A DNA stretch of 64,000 nucleotides from the NCBI RefSeq assembly GCF_900102525.1, contig NZ_FNBZ01000001.1, forward strand, positions 868,001 through 932,000, in the 5' to 3' direction. Positions within the stretch are counted from its first letter, which is position 1; each line of letters starts with the position of its first letter. Below are positions 26,427 through 37,877 of the stretch, one piece after another. A program made the position numbers and the translations under genes. Source of the stretch: Allobosea robiniae (lineage in GTDB: Bacteria; Pseudomonadota; Alphaproteobacteria; Rhizobiales; Beijerinckiaceae). The notes below the pieces were generated by a model. The model made no database searches, had not been told where the DNA came from, and saw nothing but the letters and a program-made list of their open reading frames with translations.

Positions 26427-26432
26427 GCGTCG

Positions 26433-26807
26433 TCAGAGCGTCTTGACGTAGTTCTGGTACTCGGCCTCGTTCATCAGGGCGTCGAGCTCGCCGGCGTCCT
26501 TGATCCTGATCTTGAGGAACCAGCCCTTGCCGGCCGGATCCTCGTTGACGGTGCCGGGCGCGGCTTCAAGCTCGCCATTGACCTCGACGACCTCGCCGGA
26601 GACCGGGGCGTAGACCTCGGAAGCGGCCTTGACGCTCTCGACCACGGCGGCTTCGCCACCCTTGGCCAGCGCCTTGCCCACGGTCGGGAGCTCGACGAAG
26701 ACGACGTCGCCGAGCTGGCCTTGCGCGTAGTCGGAGATGCCGACGGTGCCGACGTCCCCCTCGATGCGGATATATTCGTGGTCCTTGCTGTAACGGGTCT
26801 CGGCCAT
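26433..26807 (-). CDS. gcvH: Glycine cleavage system H protein
   Basis: 124 aa, the normal size. It shuttles the aminomethyl intermediate on a lipoyl arm. [19 protein letters not shown] contains the lipoylation site at K60. The start [18 protein letters not shown] is canonical and preceded by CAGGAGGAAACC on the minus strand. It sits 35 bases after gcvT. Confidence 0.98.
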   Translation of the reverse strand: MAETRYSKDHEYIRIEGDVGTVGISDYAQGQLGDVVFVELPTVGKALAKGGEAAVVESVKAASEVYAPVSGEVVEVNGELEAAPGTVNEDPAGKGWFLKIRIKDAGELDALMNEAEYQNYVKTL

Positions 26808-26842
26808 GGTTTCCTCCTGGCGTCAGTTGTCTGGGAAAAGGT

Positions 26843-27997
26843 TCAGCGCTTGTAGCCGTTCGGCACGAAGGGCATCGTCGCCACGACGGCCGGCAGCGGC
26901 TTGCCGCGCACGATCAGGTTGAGCTGCGTACCCGGCGCCGAATGGGCCTTGGCGACATAGCCCATGGCGCAGGGGCCGTTGAGCGTCGGGCCGAAGCCGC
27001 CCGAGGTCACGACCCCGATCACCTCGCCCTCGGGCGTCGCGATCTCGGTGCCCTCGCGAGCCGGCGCGCGGCCTTCAGGCTTCAGGCCGACGCGGATGCG
27101 CGAGACGCCCTCGGCCAATTCACGCTGGACGCGCGCCGCGCCGGGGAAACCGCCCTCCTCGCGGCGGCGCTTCTGGATCGACCAGTTGAGCGCGGCCTCG
27201 ATCGGCGAGGTCGTGGTATCGATGTCATGGCCATAGAGGCACAGGCCCGCTTCGAGGCGCAGCGAATCGCGGGCGCCCAAACCGATCGGCTTGACGTTAC
27301 CGTCAAGCAGCAGCGTGTCCCAGATCTCGCCGATCCTGTCGGCGGCGGCGGAAATCTCGTAGCCGTCCTCGCCGGTATAGCCGGAGCGGCTGACATTGGC
27401 CTTGATGCCGGCGACCTTCATGGTGCGCGAGGTCATGAAGCCCATCTCAGCGGCTTCAGGCGCGATCGCGGCAAGTGCGGCCGCCGCGCCCGGCCCCTGC
27501 AGGGCGATCAGGCCGCGATGCTCGGCACGGACCAGCTTCACATTGGACGGCAGGCGCGCCTCGATATGGGGATAGTCGGTATCCTTGCAGGCGGCGTTGA
27601 CGACGACATAGAGCGCGCCGTCCTCGTCGGGATCGATCGAGCGCGTCACCATCAGGTCGTCGAGGATGCCGCCCTCCTCGTTGAGGAGCTGCGAATAGCG
27701 CTGCTTGCCAGGGGCAAGATTGACGATATCGGCGGGAATCAGCGCTTCCAGCGCCTTGGCCGTCGTCTCGTGATCGGGGCCGATCAGGAAGCACTGGCCC
27801 ATATGCGAGACGTCGAAGAGCCCGGCCTTCTCGCGCGTCCAGTTATGCTCGGTCAGGATGCCGCTCGGATACTGCACCGGCATGTCGTAACCGGCGAAAG
27901 GCACCATGCGGGCCCCCAGTGCGACATGGCGCGAATGGAGCGGGGTCTTCAGCGGCGCAGCCGCGCCGGCGGTATCGGTAGTGGCCTCGGCAGCCAT
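26843..27997 (-). CDS. gcvT: Aminomethyltransferase (glycine cleavage T protein)
   Basis: 384 aa from ATG 27997, chosen for the GAAGGGG upstream. The product starts MAAEATTDTAGAAAPLKTPL and matches the family from SRHVALGARMVPFAGYDMPV. DVSHMGQ and the folate-binding DEDGALYVVVNAACKDTD are visible. It releases ammonia and transfers the carbon to tetrahydrofolate. It is first in the operon, about 55 bases after the riboswitch. A hairpin (CCCGGAC / GTCCGGG, 28030-28046) lies between the aptamers and the gene. Confidence 0.97.
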   Translation of the reverse strand: MAAEATTDTAGAAAPLKTPLHSRHVALGARMVPFAGYDMPVQYPSGILTEHNWTREKAGLFDVSHMGQCFLIGPDHETTAKALEALIPADIVNLAPGKQRYSQLLNEEGGILDDLMVTRSIDPDEDGALYVVVNAACKDTDYPHIEARLPSNVKLVRAEHRGLIALQGPGAAAALAAIAPEAAEMGFMTSRTMKVAGIKANVSRSGYTGEDGYEISAAADRIGEIWDTLLLDGNVKPIGLGARDSLRLEAGLCLYGHDIDTTTSPIEAALNWSIQKRRREEGGFPGAARVQRELAEGVSRIRVGLKPEGRAPAREGTEIATPEGEVIGVVTSGGFGPTLNGPCAMGYVAKAHSAPGTQLNLIVRGKPLPAVVATMPFVPNGYKR

Positions 27998-28052
27998 AGC
28001 ATGCCCCTTCCAGAATCGAGCGCAAGCCCCGGACGATAGTGTCCGGGACGCG

Positions 28053-28243
28053 CCCCCTCTGTCTTGGGACCTGAGAGATTTCCCCGCCGGCCGCAAAGCC
28101 GGACGAGTTACACCCTTCGGTGGGCGGACATCGCTGTCCGCCGCTTTCCAGAGCGCCAAATCCCCAGCGGCCCTTTTGCCTGAGCGTTTCCGGGGCGGTT
28201 GCGCCTTCGGCGCCGGGCCCTGACGGGTCCGGTCTCTCCCGCG
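28053..28243 (-). ncRNA. Tandem glycine riboswitch controlling the gcv operon
   Basis: On the minus strand two aptamers follow each other. The first contains GGGAGAGACC, GGCGCCGAAGGCGCAACC and CGCTCAGGCAAAAGGGCC. The second contains ACCGAAGGGTGTAACTC and ATCTCTCAGGTCCCAAGACAGA. These are the conserved blocks of the cooperative glycine riboswitch. In this position it senses glycine and turns on glycine cleavage. A hairpin at 28030-28046, CCCGGAC / GTCCGGG, is the likely expression-platform element; it has no T run, so the output may be translational. Confidence 0.95.
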
Positions 28244-28262
28244 GGGATATGCGGCTTCGGCA

Positions 28263-28290
28263 CAGATACAAGACGCGCCGTCTTAGTCAA
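28263..28290 (-). promoter_or_regulatory. Sigma-70-type promoter of the gcv operon
   Basis: On the minus strand TTGACT (28290-28285), 16 bases, TATCTG (28268-28263). Transcription would start near 28256, a dozen bases before the first aptamer. Confidence 0.55.
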
Positions 28291-28325
28291 TCGGCGCGCC
28301 GTCGTCTTTCACGGCAAAACCGGCT

Positions 28326-28937
28326 TTACCGGCGGCGCTTGCGCGACGGCGCAGCAGGCCCGCCACCGCCAAGGCTGACGAAGATATCGACGTCGCCCTG
28401 GCCGGCCGGCACCATGATGCCTTCCTCGACATGGGTGAAATCGACGCCGCCCTGGCCGGACGGGACCGTGCCGCCGACACGCGCGCTGCGCTTGCCGAGG
28501 ACGGTGGTCCCGCGCATCACGGTGGTGGTCAGCGTGGCGCCGTAGCTGCCCGGGCTGCCGGCCGGGCCGAGCAGCACGCGTCCCTCGACGCCGACCTTGA
28601 GCCGGAAGGTGCCGTTGCCGGTCGCATTGCATTCGCGCGCGACGTTGGTGATCGAGACCTGGTAGCGCAGGCCGCTCGAATCCTGTCCGGACTGGGCGCG
28701 GATCGCGGCCCCACCTTCGGAGACGATGACCTCCGGGCAGACCAGTTGCTGGTCCTGATTGTCGTCCGTCGGCAGCGGGTCCGGGGCCGGCCGCGTCGCG
28801 GACTGGAACATGACGATGTTGCCGAACGTCTGCATCGCGCCCGGCTGCCCCGACGACGACGAACCGCAGCCGGCCAGGCCGAGGCAGAGCAGCGGCAGGG
28901 CGAGCCAGCGGCCCTGGCGAAGAGTTTGATCGATCAC
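28326..28937 (-). CDS. Predicted lipoprotein, function unknown
   Basis: 203 aa from a GTG start at 28937 that overlaps the stop of the upstream IalB-like gene by four bases (GTGA). The N terminus VIDQTLRQGRWLALPLLCLGLAGCGSSSSG ends in a lipobox LAGC (Cys24). The mature part has an Asp-rich linker and a predicted beta-rich body (RYQVSITNVARECNATGNG, then VGVEGRVLLGPAGSPGSYG). It ends in a basic tail. No family recognised. Co-transcription with the IalB-like gene suggests an envelope role. Confidence 0.75.
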   Translation of the reverse strand: MIDQTLRQGRWLALPLLCLGLAGCGSSSSGQPGAMQTFGNIVMFQSATRPAPDPLPTDDNQDQQLVCPEVIVSEGGAAIRAQSGQDSSGLRYQVSITNVARECNATGNGTFRLKVGVEGRVLLGPAGSPGSYGATLTTTVMRGTTVLGKRSARVGGTVPSGQGGVDFTHVEEGIMVPAGQGDVDIFVSLGGGGPAAPSRKRRR

Positions 28938-29443
28938 GGCAGCGCCTCCACACCCGGGCCGAAGCCATTGAGGGAAATGGGCACACCCACCCCCTCCTCC
29001 GGCGTCTGGAATACGATGAAAGTCGCGCTCTTGCCGCCCTTGAGCTGGCCGAGCAGGGTATCGTCCATGACGACCTCCGCCACGCAACCGGTGGTCAGGC
29101 AGCGCACAAAGCCGGCGCGGCCGATATCCTTGTCGTCGATCTTGAGGCCAAGCCCCGAGGGCAGGAGCACGCCGAGCGGCGCGACGACGCGCAGGAGCCG
29201 GCTTTTCTGATCCGCCGTCTTCAGCACGATGACGAGGAGCGTGAGATTCGGCCGGTCCTCGGCCGCGACGTTCTGGACGAGCGCGCATTGCTCGGCCTTG
29301 GCGCCCGGCGGCACCTCGCAGCGCATCTGCCAGTCGCCATGTGTCGAACGCACTGCGCCCTGCGCGAAAGCGGAGCCGGCGGCGAGGCTCGTCCCCATGA
29401 GCGCCAGCGCCAGCGCGCCTGCCGCCCCGATGATCCTCATCAT
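28934..29443 (-). CDS. Invasion-associated locus B (IalB) family protein
   Basis: 169 aa. Start at 29443 is preferred because GGAAGGG lies nine bases upstream; the ATG at 29452 abuts it. The signal peptide MMRIIGAAGALALALMGTSLAAGSAFAQ is followed by VRSTHGDWQMRCEVPP, the hallmark of the IalB family, and by CALVQNV, FVRCLTTGCVAEVVMDD with paired cysteines. First described as a Bartonella invasion factor, the family is common in free-living Hyphomicrobiales, where its role is unclear. It is co-transcribed with the downstream lipoprotein. Confidence 0.88.
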   Translation of the reverse strand: MMRIIGAAGALALALMGTSLAAGSAFAQGAVRSTHGDWQMRCEVPPGAKAEQCALVQNVAAEDRPNLTLLVIVLKTADQKSRLLRVVAPLGVLLPSGLGLKIDDKDIGRAGFVRCLTTGCVAEVVMDDTLLGQLKGGKSATFIVFQTPEEGVGVPISLNGFGPGVEALP

Positions 29444-29802
29444 CCCTGCCATCCCTTCCAAACCGGACTCAGAAACCGCAGCTGAAGCGCAGAATTCAGG
29501 CAAAACGCCGACCGCGCCAAAGAATCCTGCCGTCTCTCACCATAAACCGCGTTGGGACCATGGAGGTCCGGTCCTGTCAAGGCGCGATGGCGGTTCGCAG
29601 CCAAGGTCAAGGCCTCGTGCGATTATGCCGCACGGCCGTTGGGGGCAGTCTTCATTGTCCCTCTGGCGCAAGCGTGATCTTTGATTTATCGCAATCTCGA
29701 AGAATGAGGCGACTTCGCGGTCGCCCCTTCATGCATGGAGCCGCAACAGGGACCGAAGCCGGTCGGCTCCCATGCAGGTCGATTGAGGAGCATGTGGGAT
29801 CG
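29444..29802. other. Gene-free divergent promoter region, IalB-like / ctaC
   Basis: 359 bases without a supportable frame. The only element I noticed is TTGATTTATCGCAA (29681-29694), which keeps the left half and three bases of the right half of an FNR/FixK box (TTGAT-N4-ATCAA). It lies 108 bases before the ctaC start. Whether it is functional is open. Confidence 0.4.
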
Positions 29803-32323
<2,521 letters not shown>

Positions 32324-32467
32324 TATCCAAGGCGGCGGGCTTTCCGGCCCGCCGCCGCCCTTCCCCCGAGCGCCCCCCGCGGCGTTCCGGAGACGGGCGG
32401 CAACCACCGCCGCATAGACCCAGCGCCCACGGGCGCCGTTCACAAGAGTACGAAGACGATTCGACTG

Positions 32468-33412
32468 ATGTCTGCTGCGTTCGAAACCCGCACCGAGAGC
32501 CTGACAGCCTCCACCGGCGAAGCGCGTGACTTTTTCGCGCTGCTGAAGCCGCGCGTGATGTCACTGGTCATCGTGACCGCGCTGACCGGCATGGCCACCG
32601 CGCCGGGCTCGGTGCATCCCGTGCTCGGCCTCGCTGCCTTGCTGGCGATCGCGGTCGGCGCCGGCGCGTCGGGCTGCCTCAACATGTGGTACGACGCCGA
32701 TATCGACGCGCTGATGAGCCGCACCGCCAAGCGGCCGATCCCCTCGGGCCGCGTCCTGCCCTCCGAGGCGCTGGCCTTCGGGCTGACGCTGTCGGTCGGC
32801 TCGGTTCTGGTGCTCGGCCTCGTCACCAATGCGCTCGCCGCAGCGATGCTCGCCTTCACCATCTTCTTCTACGCCGTCGTCTACTCGATGTGGCTGAAGC
32901 GCTGGACGCCGCAGAACATCGTGATCGGCGGTGCTGCCGGCGCCTTCCCGCCGATGATCGGCGAAGCCGTCGTGACCGGCAATTTCGGCTGGCACTCGCT
33001 CGTCCTGTTCGCGATCATCTTCCTGTGGACGCCACCGCATTTCTGGGCGCTGGCGCTGGTGAAGTCCGGCGACTACGCGCGCGCCGGCATTCCGATGATG
33101 CCCAACGTCGCCGGCCCGGCCGCGACCCGCCGGCAGATCGTGCTCTATTCGCTGATCATGGCGCCGGTTGCCGTCCTGCCCGCGCTGATGGGCTTCGGCG
33201 GACTGCTTTATCTCGCCGTCTCGGTTTCGACCGGGCTCGTCATGATCGCATTGTCGATCCAGGTCTGGCTGCGGAGCGAAGGCCCGGCCGCGACCAAGGC
33301 CTGCTGGTCGCTGTTCGGCTTCTCGATCCTCTATCTGTTCCTGCTGTTCGCCGTGCTGATCGTCGAAAACGGCTTCGGCCTGATGTGGGCCCTGCCGAAG
33401 GTGCTGGGATGA
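32468..33412 (+). CDS. ctaB: Protoheme IX farnesyltransferase (haem O synthase)
   Basis: 314 aa, seven to nine membrane helices. It attaches the farnesyl tail to haem B as the first step toward haem A for subunit [19 protein letters not shown] is the conserved N-terminal motif. [19 protein letters not shown] is the Asp-rich prenyl-diphosphate site, and a second Asp-poor loop carries [19 protein letters not shown]. The stop overlaps the next small gene (ATGA). Confidence 0.96.
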   Translation: MSAAFETRTESLTASTGEARDFFALLKPRVMSLVIVTALTGMATAPGSVHPVLGLAALLAIAVGAGASGCLNMWYDADIDALMSRTAKRPIPSGRVLPSEALAFGLTLSVGSVLVLGLVTNALAAAMLAFTIFFYAVVYSMWLKRWTPQNIVIGGAAGAFPPMIGEAVVTGNFGWHSLVLFAIIFLWTPPHFWALALVKSGDYARAGIPMMPNVAGPAATRRQIVLYSLIMAPVAVLPALMGFGGLLYLAVSVSTGLVMIALSIQVWLRSEGPAATKACWSLFGFSILYLFLLFAVLIVENGFGLMWALPKVLG

Positions 33413-33582
33413 GCGACCAGCGTCCTCAGCACTCCGCTCCCGCCGCGTTCTCGCCCGAGGACATGGCGCGCCGCCGCCGCCGCTCCATCGCGCTGGCGCT
33501 GGTGCTCGGCGGACTCGTGATCTTCTTCTTCGCGGTGACGCTGGTGAAAATCGGCCCCGCCGTCCTGAACCGGCCGCTGTGA
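33409..33582 (+). CDS. Small single-helix protein between ctaB and ctaG (CoxF-like)
   Basis: 57 aa. The start overlaps the ctaB stop (ATGA) and its stop overlaps the ctaG start (TGATG), so it is translationally coupled to both. Hydrophilic residues 1-25 ([20 protein letters not shown], then six Arg residues) precede one membrane helix ([21 protein letters not shown]). Small proteins in this position are typical of alphaproteobacterial cta operons and are sometimes called CoxF. The role in oxidase assembly is inferred. Confidence 0.82.
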   Translation: MSDQRPQHSAPAAFSPEDMARRRRRSIALALVLGGLVIFFFAVTLVKIGPAVLNRPL

Positions 33583-34193
33583 TGACCGATCCCGTTCTCC
33601 AGCCGCGCAAGGGCAATCCGGCGCGCACCGCACTGATCTGCACCGGCATCGCCTTCGGCATGCTCGGCGCGTCCTTCGCCGCGGTGCCGCTCTACGACCT
33701 GTTCTGCAAGGTCACCGGCTTCGGCGGCACGCCGATGACCGGAACGGCCGGCGCCGGCAGGATCCTCGACCGGACCATGTCAGTGCGCTTCGACGCCAAT
33801 GTCGCGCCGGGGCTGGGCTGGAAATTCGAGGCCGAGAGCCCGGAGATCAAGGTCCAGGTCGGCGCGACCCAGACCGTGTTCTACAAGATGACGAATCGCT
33901 CGGACCGCACGGTCACCGGCATCGCGACCTACAATATCGCTCCCGAAAAGGGCGCGGCCTATTTCGTCAAGATCCAGTGCTTCTGCTTCACCGAGCATAC
34001 GCTGAAGCCCGGTGAGAGCTTCGAGGCGCCGGTGGTGTTCTATATCGACCCCGAAATCGCTGATAATCGCGAGCTCGACGGGGTCCACGCCATCACGCTG
34101 TCCTATACCTATTTTGCCTCCAAGTCGGGCCAGCCCGTCGCGGAGGACAAGGCCGGCTCCGTCAAGGGTGACGCGGGCAATCCGAAACTGTAG
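33582..34193 (+). CDS. ctaG: Cytochrome c oxidase assembly protein CtaG (Cox11)
   Basis: 203 aa from ATG 33582. One N-terminal membrane helix (TALICTGIAFGMLGASFAAVPLYDLFCKVTGFGG) with the family's FCK motif is followed by a periplasmic immunoglobulin-like domain. KIQCFCFTEHTLKPGE supplies the copper-binding CFCF. It inserts CuB into subunit I. It lies between the small CoxF-like gene and ctaE. Confidence 0.96.
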   Translation: MTDPVLQPRKGNPARTALICTGIAFGMLGASFAAVPLYDLFCKVTGFGGTPMTGTAGAGRILDRTMSVRFDANVAPGLGWKFEAESPEIKVQVGATQTVFYKMTNRSDRTVTGIATYNIAPEKGAAYFVKIQCFCFTEHTLKPGESFEAPVVFYIDPEIADNRELDGVHAITLSYTYFASKSGQPVAEDKAGSVKGDAGNPKL

Positions 34194-34246
34194 AACGCGC
34201 TAGAGCAGAAGCGCGGACAAAAAGCCGTACGCGGAGACTGAATACG

Positions 34247-35110
34247 ATGGCCGGGGCCCATACGAAGCACCACGACTACCACCTCGTCGATCCGAGCCCG
34301 TGGCCGCTCGTCGGCGCCGCCAGCGCGACGATCATGGCGATCGGCGCGGTGATGTGGATGAAGGCGCTGCCGGTCGGCGGCATGCATATCGGCCCGCTCG
34401 TCTTCGGCGCCGGTCTGCTCGGCGTGCTCTACACCATGCTCGCCTGGTGGATGGACGTGGTGCGCGAGGCCGAAAAGGAAGGCCACCACACCCGCGTCGT
34501 CCAGATCCATCACCGCTATGGCATGATCATGTTCATCGCCTCCGAGGTGATGTTCTTCGTCGCCTGGTTCTGGGCCTATTTCGACGCGAGCCTCTTCGTC
34601 GGCGAGGAGATCAACTATCTCCGCTACGACTTCACCGGCGGGCACTGGCCGCCCAAGGGCATCGAGACCTTCGACCCCTGGCACCTGCCGCTGCTCAACA
34701 CGCTGATCCTGCTGACCTCGGGCACGACGGTGACCTGGGCGCATTACGCGCTGATCAACAATGACCGCTCAGGCCTGAAGCAGGGGCTGTGGCTCACCGT
34801 GATCCTGGGTATCCTGTTCACGATCTGCCAGCTCTACGAGTATTCGCACGCCACCTTCGCCTTCAGCGGCAATATCTACGGCGCCACCTTCTTCATGGCG
34901 ACCGGCTTCCACGGCTTCCACGTCTTCATCGGCACGATCTTCCTGGCGATCTGTCTGTACCGGGCCTATCTCGGCCACTTCAAGCCGGAGCAGCATCTCG
35001 GCTTCGAGTTCGCCGCCTGGTACTGGCACTTCGTCGACGTGGTCTGGCTGTTCCTGTTCGCCGCGATCTACGTCTGGGGCGCCGGCGCGCACGCTGCCGC
35101 CGCGCACTGA
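34247..35110 (+). CDS. ctaE: Cytochrome c oxidase subunit III
   Basis: 287 aa, seven membrane helices. HHRYGMIMFIASEVMFFVAWFWAYF and the C-terminal EFAAWYWHFVDVVWLFLFAAIYVWG are strong family signatures. It stabilises the catalytic core. The N terminus MAGAHTKHHDYHLVDPSPWP is typical of alphaproteobacteria. Ribosome binding site is weak (CGGAGACTG). It is the last core subunit; DUF983 and SURF1 genes follow. Confidence 0.97.
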   Translation: MAGAHTKHHDYHLVDPSPWPLVGAASATIMAIGAVMWMKALPVGGMHIGPLVFGAGLLGVLYTMLAWWMDVVREAEKEGHHTRVVQIHHRYGMIMFIASEVMFFVAWFWAYFDASLFVGEEINYLRYDFTGGHWPPKGIETFDPWHLPLLNTLILLTSGTTVTWAHYALINNDRSGLKQGLWLTVILGILFTICQLYEYSHATFAFSGNIYGATFFMATGFHGFHVFIGTIFLAICLYRAYLGHFKPEQHLGFEFAAWYWHFVDVVWLFLFAAIYVWGAGAHAAAAH

Positions 35111-35254
35111 CCTTGCGCTCCACCGCGCTCTCGCGGTCAACGTCTGACGAGAGGCGGCCGCGAGGCCGCCTTTCCTGTTTCTGTCCTGTGATTGTGCATC
35201 GGCTTTCCCGAAAACCGCGTTTCACGTTTCAGGCCGATGCTCTGGGAGGCTGCG

Positions 35255-35629
35255 ATGGCCAATTCTGAACCCACCCTCCCCTCTCCCTATGCGACGGGCC
35301 TGGCGGGGCGCTGCCCGCGCTGCGGCGAGGGCGCGCTGTTCGACGGCTTCCTCAAGCTCAAGCCAAGCTGCAATGCCTGTGGGCTCGACTACAAGTTCGC
35401 CGATTCGGCCGATGGCCCGGCCGTATTCATCATGCTGATCGCCGGCTTCGTCGTGCTCGGCGCGGCGCTCTATGTCGAGATCGCCTATGAGCCGCCGATC
35501 TGGCTGCACCTGATGATGTGGCTGCCGCTGGCCATCATCCTGTGCCTCGGCCTGCTCCGGCCCATGAAGGGGCTCGCCGTCGCCCTGCAATATGCTCACA
35601 AGGCCGAGGAAGGCAGGCGAGAGCCGTGA
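35255..35629 (+). CDS. DUF983 membrane protein of the cytochrome oxidase locus
   Basis: 124 aa from ATG 35255, chosen for GGGAGG upstream. CPRCGEGALF and CNACGLDY form two zinc-knuckle-like pairs. Two membrane helices (VFIMLIAGFVVLGAALYVEIAY and WLHLMMWLPLAIILCLGLL) follow. DUF983 genes sit with cox/cta operons throughout alphaproteobacteria, so a role in oxidase biogenesis is likely but not proven. Its stop overlaps the GTG start of the SURF1 gene. Confidence 0.88.
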   Translation: MANSEPTLPSPYATGLAGRCPRCGEGALFDGFLKLKPSCNACGLDYKFADSADGPAVFIMLIAGFVVLGAALYVEIAYEPPIWLHLMMWLPLAIILCLGLLRPMKGLAVALQYAHKAEEGRREP

Positions 35630-36390
35630 CCGCCACGTCGACACCCGCCCCGCGCAAGCCCCGGCTGTTCCTGCTGACGCTGCTGACCATCGTCGGCACC
35701 GTCGTCCTGTGCGCGCTCGGCGCCTGGCAGCTCGAGCGGATGGATGAGAAGCACGCCTATATCGACCGCCTCCAGCAGCAGGCAGCCGGAGCCCCCGCCC
35801 CCATGCCTCCGAGCGCCGACTGGGCGAAGCTCGATCCTGCTGCGCTCGACCTGACCCATGTCGTCGCCAGGGGCAGCTATATCGACGGGATCGCCGGCGT
35901 ACGCACCACCATCGCCGCCGGCCCGCCCGGCAGCCGGCAGCTCTCCGGCTTCGGGCGCTGGATCTTCCAGGCGTTCAAGCTGGAGGATGGCGGCGTCATC
36001 CTGGTCAATCGCGGCTTCGTGCCGGAGGGCCGGCTCGGCCAGATCGGCCCGGCCAGCGGGCCCGATACGATCAATGGTTTCCTGCGGGCTCCGGAGGCGC
36101 GCAACAGCTTCACCCCGCAGGACCTGCCGGCGATCCGCGAATTCTACACGCGCGACCCCGCCGCGATCGCAGCCTCCCTCGGCCAGCCGCCGGCGCCGTT
36201 CTACCTGGAAGCGGCGCGCGAGGGCGACGGCATGACGCCGCCGGCCGGCGTCGATGTACGCGAGCTGATCGGCCGCATTCCGGACAACCACCTGCAATAT
36301 GCGCTGACCTGGTTCGGGCTGGCGCTGACGCTGCTCGGGGTGTTCGCTGCCTTCGTCTGGCAGGCCCGCAAGGGCGCGGCGGCAAGCTGA
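35626..36390 (+). CDS. SURF1-family cytochrome oxidase assembly protein
   Basis: 254 aa from GTG 35626 (GTGA overlap with the DUF983 stop). Two membrane helices flank a periplasmic domain: LFLLTLLTIVGTVVLCALGAWQLERM contains the GxWQLxR motif, and NHLQYALTWFGLALTLLGVFAAFVW is the C-terminal helix. GVILVNRGFVP is also conserved. SURF1 helps insert haem a into subunit I. It closes the cta cluster. Confidence 0.93.
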   Translation: MTATSTPAPRKPRLFLLTLLTIVGTVVLCALGAWQLERMDEKHAYIDRLQQQAAGAPAPMPPSADWAKLDPAALDLTHVVARGSYIDGIAGVRTTIAAGPPGSRQLSGFGRWIFQAFKLEDGGVILVNRGFVPEGRLGQIGPASGPDTINGFLRAPEARNSFTPQDLPAIREFYTRDPAAIAASLGQPPAPFYLEAAREGDGMTPPAGVDVRELIGRIPDNHLQYALTWFGLALTLLGVFAAFVWQARKGAAAS

Positions 36391-36461
36391 GCGCGCAACC
36401 CTTTTGCCGAATGCGCCGGACCGGCCTATAGCATCAGGCTGAGATCATCGAGGCCAAGACC

Positions 36462-37877
36462 GTGCTGCATGTTTCCACCCGGGGCGAAGCCCCGGCGCTC
36501 AGCTTTTCCGACGCATTGCTGACCGGGCTCGCCCGTGACGGCGGGCTTTATCTGCCACAGAGCTGGCCGACCCTCTCCGCCGCGGAGATCGCCGGCTTCG
36601 CCGGCAAGCCCTATACGAGCGTCGCCGAGCGCGTGCTCGGCGCGCTGAGCGATGGCGACATCGAGAGCGGGGCGCTTTCGGGCATGATCCGCGAGGCCTA
36701 TGCCGGCTTCCGCCATCCGGCCGTCTGCCCGCTGACCCAGATCGGCGACAATCTCTTCGTGCTGGAGCTGTTCCACGGCCCGACGCTCGCCTTCAAGGAC
36801 GTGGCGATGCAGTTGCTCGGGCGCCTGATGGACCATGTGCTCGGCCAGCGCGGCCAGCGCGCCACCATCGTCGGCGCGACCTCGGGCGATACCGGCGGCG
36901 CCGCCATCGACGCCTTCAAGGGGCTGAAGAGCGTCGACGTCTTCATCCTCTATCCGGAAGGCCGCGTCTCGGACGTGCAGCGCCGGCAGATGACCACCGT
37001 CGATGCCCCGAACGTCCATGCCATCGCTGTCGAGGGCACCTTCGACGACTGCCAGAATCTCGTGAAGGCGATGTTCAACCATCACGCCTTCCGCGACGAG
37101 ATCGGCCTGTCCGGCGTCAATTCGATCAACTGGGCGCGCATCGCAGCGCAGGTGGTCTATTACTTCACGGCGGCCGTCTCGCTGGGCGGGCCGGACCGGA
37201 AGGTCTCCTTCACCGTCCCGACCGGCAATTTCGGCGATATCCTCGCCGGCTGGGTCGCCAAGCAGATGGGCCTGCCGATCGAGCGGCTGGGCATCGCGAC
37301 CAACAGCAACGACATCCTGGTGCGCACGCTCGAAACCGGCGCCTACGAGATGCGCGGCGTCCATGCGACCACCTCGCCCTCGATGGACATCCAGATCTCC
37401 TCGAATTTCGAGCGGCTGCTGTTCGAGGCGCATGGCCGCGACGGCGCTGCCGTGCGCCGGCTGATGCAATCGCTGCAGCAATCCGGCCGCTTCGAGATCG
37501 CCGGCGAGGCGCTCCAGCGCATCCGCAGCGAGTTCGACGCGGCCTCGCAGAGCGAGGATGAGATCGCGGGCGAGATCAAGAAGAGCTGGAGCGAGGCCGG
37601 CTACCTGCTCGATCCGCATACTGCGATCGGTGTCGCCGCTGCGCGGCAGGCGCTGAAGCGCGATTCGGCGACACCGATGATCGTGCTCGGCACGGCCCAT
37701 CCCGCCAAGTTCCCGGCGGCGGTGAAGGCGGCGAGCGGCATCGAGCCGGCGCTTCCGGCCCATCTTGCCGACCTGATGGAGCGCAAGGAACGGATGACGC
37801 TGCTGCCCAACGATCTCGGCACGATCGAGGCCTTCGTGCGCGAGCATGCGCGGGCCGTGCGCGGAGCGGCAGCGTGA
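36462..37877 (+). CDS. thrC: Threonine synthase
   Basis: 471 aa. It converts O-phosphohomoserine to threonine with PLP. FHGPTLAFKDVAMQLLG gives the PLP lysine K112, and GATSGDTGGAAIDAFKG plus PTGNFGDILAGWVAKQMG are phosphate and cofactor motifs. The start MLHVSTRGEAPALSFSDALL is canonical. It is followed by the M16 peptidase with a GTGA overlap. thrB lies about 9 kb away in the same window on the opposite strand. Confidence 0.97.
   Translation: MLHVSTRGEAPALSFSDALLTGLARDGGLYLPQSWPTLSAAEIAGFAGKPYTSVAERVLGALSDGDIESGALSGMIREAYAGFRHPAVCPLTQIGDNLFVLELFHGPTLAFKDVAMQLLGRLMDHVLGQRGQRATIVGATSGDTGGAAIDAFKGLKSVDVFILYPEGRVSDVQRRQMTTVDAPNVHAIAVEGTFDDCQNLVKAMFNHHAFRDEIGLSGVNSINWARIAAQVVYYFTAAVSLGGPDRKVSFTVPTGNFGDILAGWVAKQMGLPIERLGIATNSNDILVRTLETGAYEMRGVHATTSPSMDIQISSNFERLLFEAHGRDGAAVRRLMQSLQQSGRFEIAGEALQRIRSEFDAASQSEDEIAGEIKKSWSEAGYLLDPHTAIGVAAARQALKRDSATPMIVLGTAHPAKFPAAVKAASGIEPALPAHLADLMERKERMTLLPNDLGTIEAFVREHARAVRGAAA

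Noticed and set aside
32331-32356. Hairpin after ctaD as a terminator
   Set aside because: The stem is strong (GGCGGCGGGC / GCCCGCCGCC) but lacks a T run and lies inside the cta cluster; treated as a possible attenuating hairpin only.
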